Shown here: in pieces, positions 31,649-32,627 of the stretch
How the letters are laid out: each line of letters opens with the position of its first letter
Position numbering within the stretch: position 1 is the stretch's first letter
Assembly (NCBI GenBank): GCA_009838465.1
Contig: VXRN01000008.1
Span: 21,363 to 53,989, forward strand
Origin: Dehalococcoidia bacterium
GTDB taxonomy: Bacteria; Chloroflexota; Dehalococcoidia; Lucifugimonadales; UBA1123
Direction of reading: 5' to 3'
DNA length: 32,627 nt
The notes under the pieces: model-generated
Database searches by the model: none
What the model was told of the DNA's origin: nothing
What the model saw: only the letters and a program-made list of their open reading frames with translations
Made by a program: the position numbers and the translations under genes

Positions 31649-32341
31649 TCATCCGTCGAAGCGGTAGCCGAGTCCCCTGATCGTTACTATTCTGTGGGGC
31701 TTGGATGGGTCGAGTTCGATCTTTTCCCGGAGCCACCTGACGTGGACGTCCACGGTGCGGGAGTCTCCGATGTAGTCGTGTCCCCAGAGGCGTTCGAGTA
31801 TCTGGTTGCGTGTGAATGCGCGTCCCTTGTTGGAGGCGAGCAGGGTGAGGAGGGAGAATTCGCGGGGCTTCATCTCGAGGGTCTTGTCGCCGAGGGTTAC
31901 GGAGTGGCTGATCTGGTCTATGGTGAGGTCTTCGGATCTTATGATTTCGGAGCGTTCGGCGAATTCGGAGGTTGGAGAAGAGGCGGCGCGTCTGAGCAGG
32001 TTTCGGACGCGGGCGAGGAGTTCGGGCATACTGAAGGGCTTGGTTACGTAGTCGTCGCCGAGTTTGAGGCCTTTAACGCGGTCGTCCTCTTCGCTACGGG
32101 CGGTGAGCATGATCACCGGGACGTCGGACTCGCGGCGGAGGATTTCGCAAACCTTGAAGCCGTCGAGGATGGGCAGCATGACGTCGAGGATGATCAGATC
32201 GGGGGCCATGGTCCTGGCCATGCGTAGGCCGTTCTCACCATCGGTGGCGACCAGCGTGGCGTATCCTTCCTCCTTCAGGCTGTACTGGAGGGGGGCCAGC
32301 AGGTTCGGCTCGTCTTCGACAATGAGAATCGTGTTGGGCAT
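31649..32341 (-). CDS. OmpR/PhoB-family response regulator
   Basis: A 230-residue transcription regulator. The receiver domain has the acidic pocket (Glu9, Asp10), phospho-acceptor Asp53 (LIILDVMLP), Thr80 (IMLTARS) and Lys101 (YVTKPF). A winged-helix DNA-binding domain follows (about 135-230: LEMKPREFSLLTLLASN and SRTVDVHVRWLREKIE, ending RGLGYRF). The ATG is followed by MPNTILIVEDEPNL, the usual opening. It is the upstream gene of the kinase and UppP-like pair. The domain order and pairing resemble PhoB-PhoR, but the phosphate or envelope signal is not shown. Leader features upstream of 32341 are limited to a family F trace. Confidence 0.95.
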   Translation of the reverse strand: MPNTILIVEDEPNLLAPLQYSLKEEGYATLVATDGENGLRMARTMAPDLIILDVMLPILDGFKVCEILRRESDVPVIMLTARSEEDDRVKGLKLGDDYVTKPFSMPELLARVRNLLRRAASSPTSEFAERSEIIRSEDLTIDQISHSVTLGDKTLEMKPREFSLLTLLASNKGRAFTRNQILERLWGHDYIGDSRTVDVHVRWLREKIELDPSKPHRIVTIRGLGYRFDG

Positions 32342-32408
32342 TCAGCAGCACTCTTGGCAACCATCTACTAGGCGGTTTTGATGTGTCTGAGATTAGCATA
32401 ATTGGTTT

Positions 32409-32540
32409 TTGTTGTCAGTCGGTGAGGTTAGAGGCCACGGTCTTTTCGTTTTCGCCTCGTATTCGATCTCCCATTCGCCTGAGCCTGTCGAAGGGTAGTC
32501 CGTTCATGGTTCGACAAGCTCACCACGAACGGACTCCTCC
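32409..32540. repeat. Inverted-repeat region related to element C
   Basis: CGCCTGAGCCTGTCGAAGG (32476-32494) is the reverse complement of the core of element C (CCTTCGACAGGCTCAG), followed by GTCCGTTCATGGTTCGAC and CACCACGAACGGAC, which form a hairpin with arms GTCCGTT/AACGGAC. A TTGTTGTCAGTCGG trace of family F lies at 32409. No gene was found in 32342-32627. Confidence 0.65.
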
Positions 32541-32572
32541 AGTGGCGCTTAATAATGAAAAAGACCCTGGGG

Positions 32573-32627
32573 CTAGTACCACTTCAATGTGTTTCTGATG
32601 TATAGCAACCTGCCCGGCCCCTCACCC
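32573..32627 (+). repeat. Family D element, partial third copy
   Basis: CTAGTACC at 32573-32580 is the same end as in copy 1, followed by diverged sequence with the same spacing up to GCAACCTGCCCGGCCCC, which corresponds to the GGTTGCCCCCC region. The copy is cut by the window edge, so its right end cannot be tested. Confidence 0.45.

Noticed and set aside
32383..32598. 71-residue + strand frame at the right edge
   Set aside because: Its peptide (RLSLSKG, VRQAHHER) is the known translation pattern of the common CTTCGACAGGCTCA-type repeat, not a gene.

Overview
The window looks like a bacterial chromosome fragment of fairly high GC from an uncultivated Chloroflexota, most plausibly a Dehalococcoidia/SAR202-type lineage. 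This is inferred from three things: the gene mix (peptide ABC permeases, a DUF1800 protein with an NHL propeller, a family III CoA-transferase, a Pro/Thr-linker HtrA lipoprotein, a YfbK-like lipoprotein with VPGET repeats), the density of short palindromic intergenic repeats, and the absence of any phage or plasmid gene. No rRNA or tRNA gene was seen, so placement is an inference. The first ~110 bases are homopolymer-rich and look like a poor contig end.

Layout. 172-3815 (+): two dipeptide/oligopeptide ABC permeases, then a thiamine-diphosphate enzyme of the acetolactate synthase family. 3921-4495 (+): an AbrB-type antitoxin and PIN toxin pair. 4644-8599 (-): DUF1800 protein, NHL propeller and CoA-transferase, probably one operon. 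8758-9257 (+): a GNAT acetyltransferase with an apparent frameshift. 9452-12941 (-): a His-rich-tailed MFS transporter and a von Willebrand A lipoprotein. 13191-14781 (+): a cupin and a threonine-synthase-like enzyme. 15168-16429 (-): a small NifU-like protein and a UbiE/MenG methyltransferase. 16782-17393 (+): nitroreductase. 17530-20970 (-): amidohydrolase, two tautomerase-superfamily proteins, a small basic-tailed protein and a Nudix hydrolase. 21138-25720 (-): IlvD, an HpaI-type aldolase, a TolB-like propeller and a coiled-coil/nuclease-like protein. 25809-26735 (+): aldo/keto reductase. 27032-27835 (-): methyltransferase. 27927-29228 (+): HtrA protease. 29236-32341 (-): OmpR-type response regulator, PhoR-like kinase and an UppP-like phosphatase.

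Most genes are housekeeping or accessory metabolism. IlvD makes branched-chain 2-oxo acids; the threonine-synthase-like enzyme would feed the same amino-acid family; UbiE/MenG methylates a respiratory quinone. The amidohydrolase, tautomerases, nitroreductase, HpaI aldolase, CoA-transferase and aldo/keto reductase suggest catabolism of small organic or aromatic acids, but no complete pathway is visible. The kinase and phosphatase genes overlap by 4 bp, so envelope-lipid recycling may be co-expressed with a sensory system.

The most unusual content is non-coding. At least five repeat families fill most intergenic gaps: hairpin arrays (family A), a short hairpin (B), and three MITE-like elements with terminal inverted repeats (C, two 150-bp copies; D, two copies plus a partial one; E, two ~160-bp copies). 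Every copy whose asymmetric parts can be oriented points the same way on the + strand. Some supply coding sequence: a family A repeat encodes the last ~11 residues of the UbiE-like protein, and the end of a C element supplies the stop codon of a small gene. The coding outliers are a cis-CaaD-like tautomerase with a changed active-site position beside a relative that lacks Pro-1, and an UppP-like protein with Val at the usual catalytic His position.
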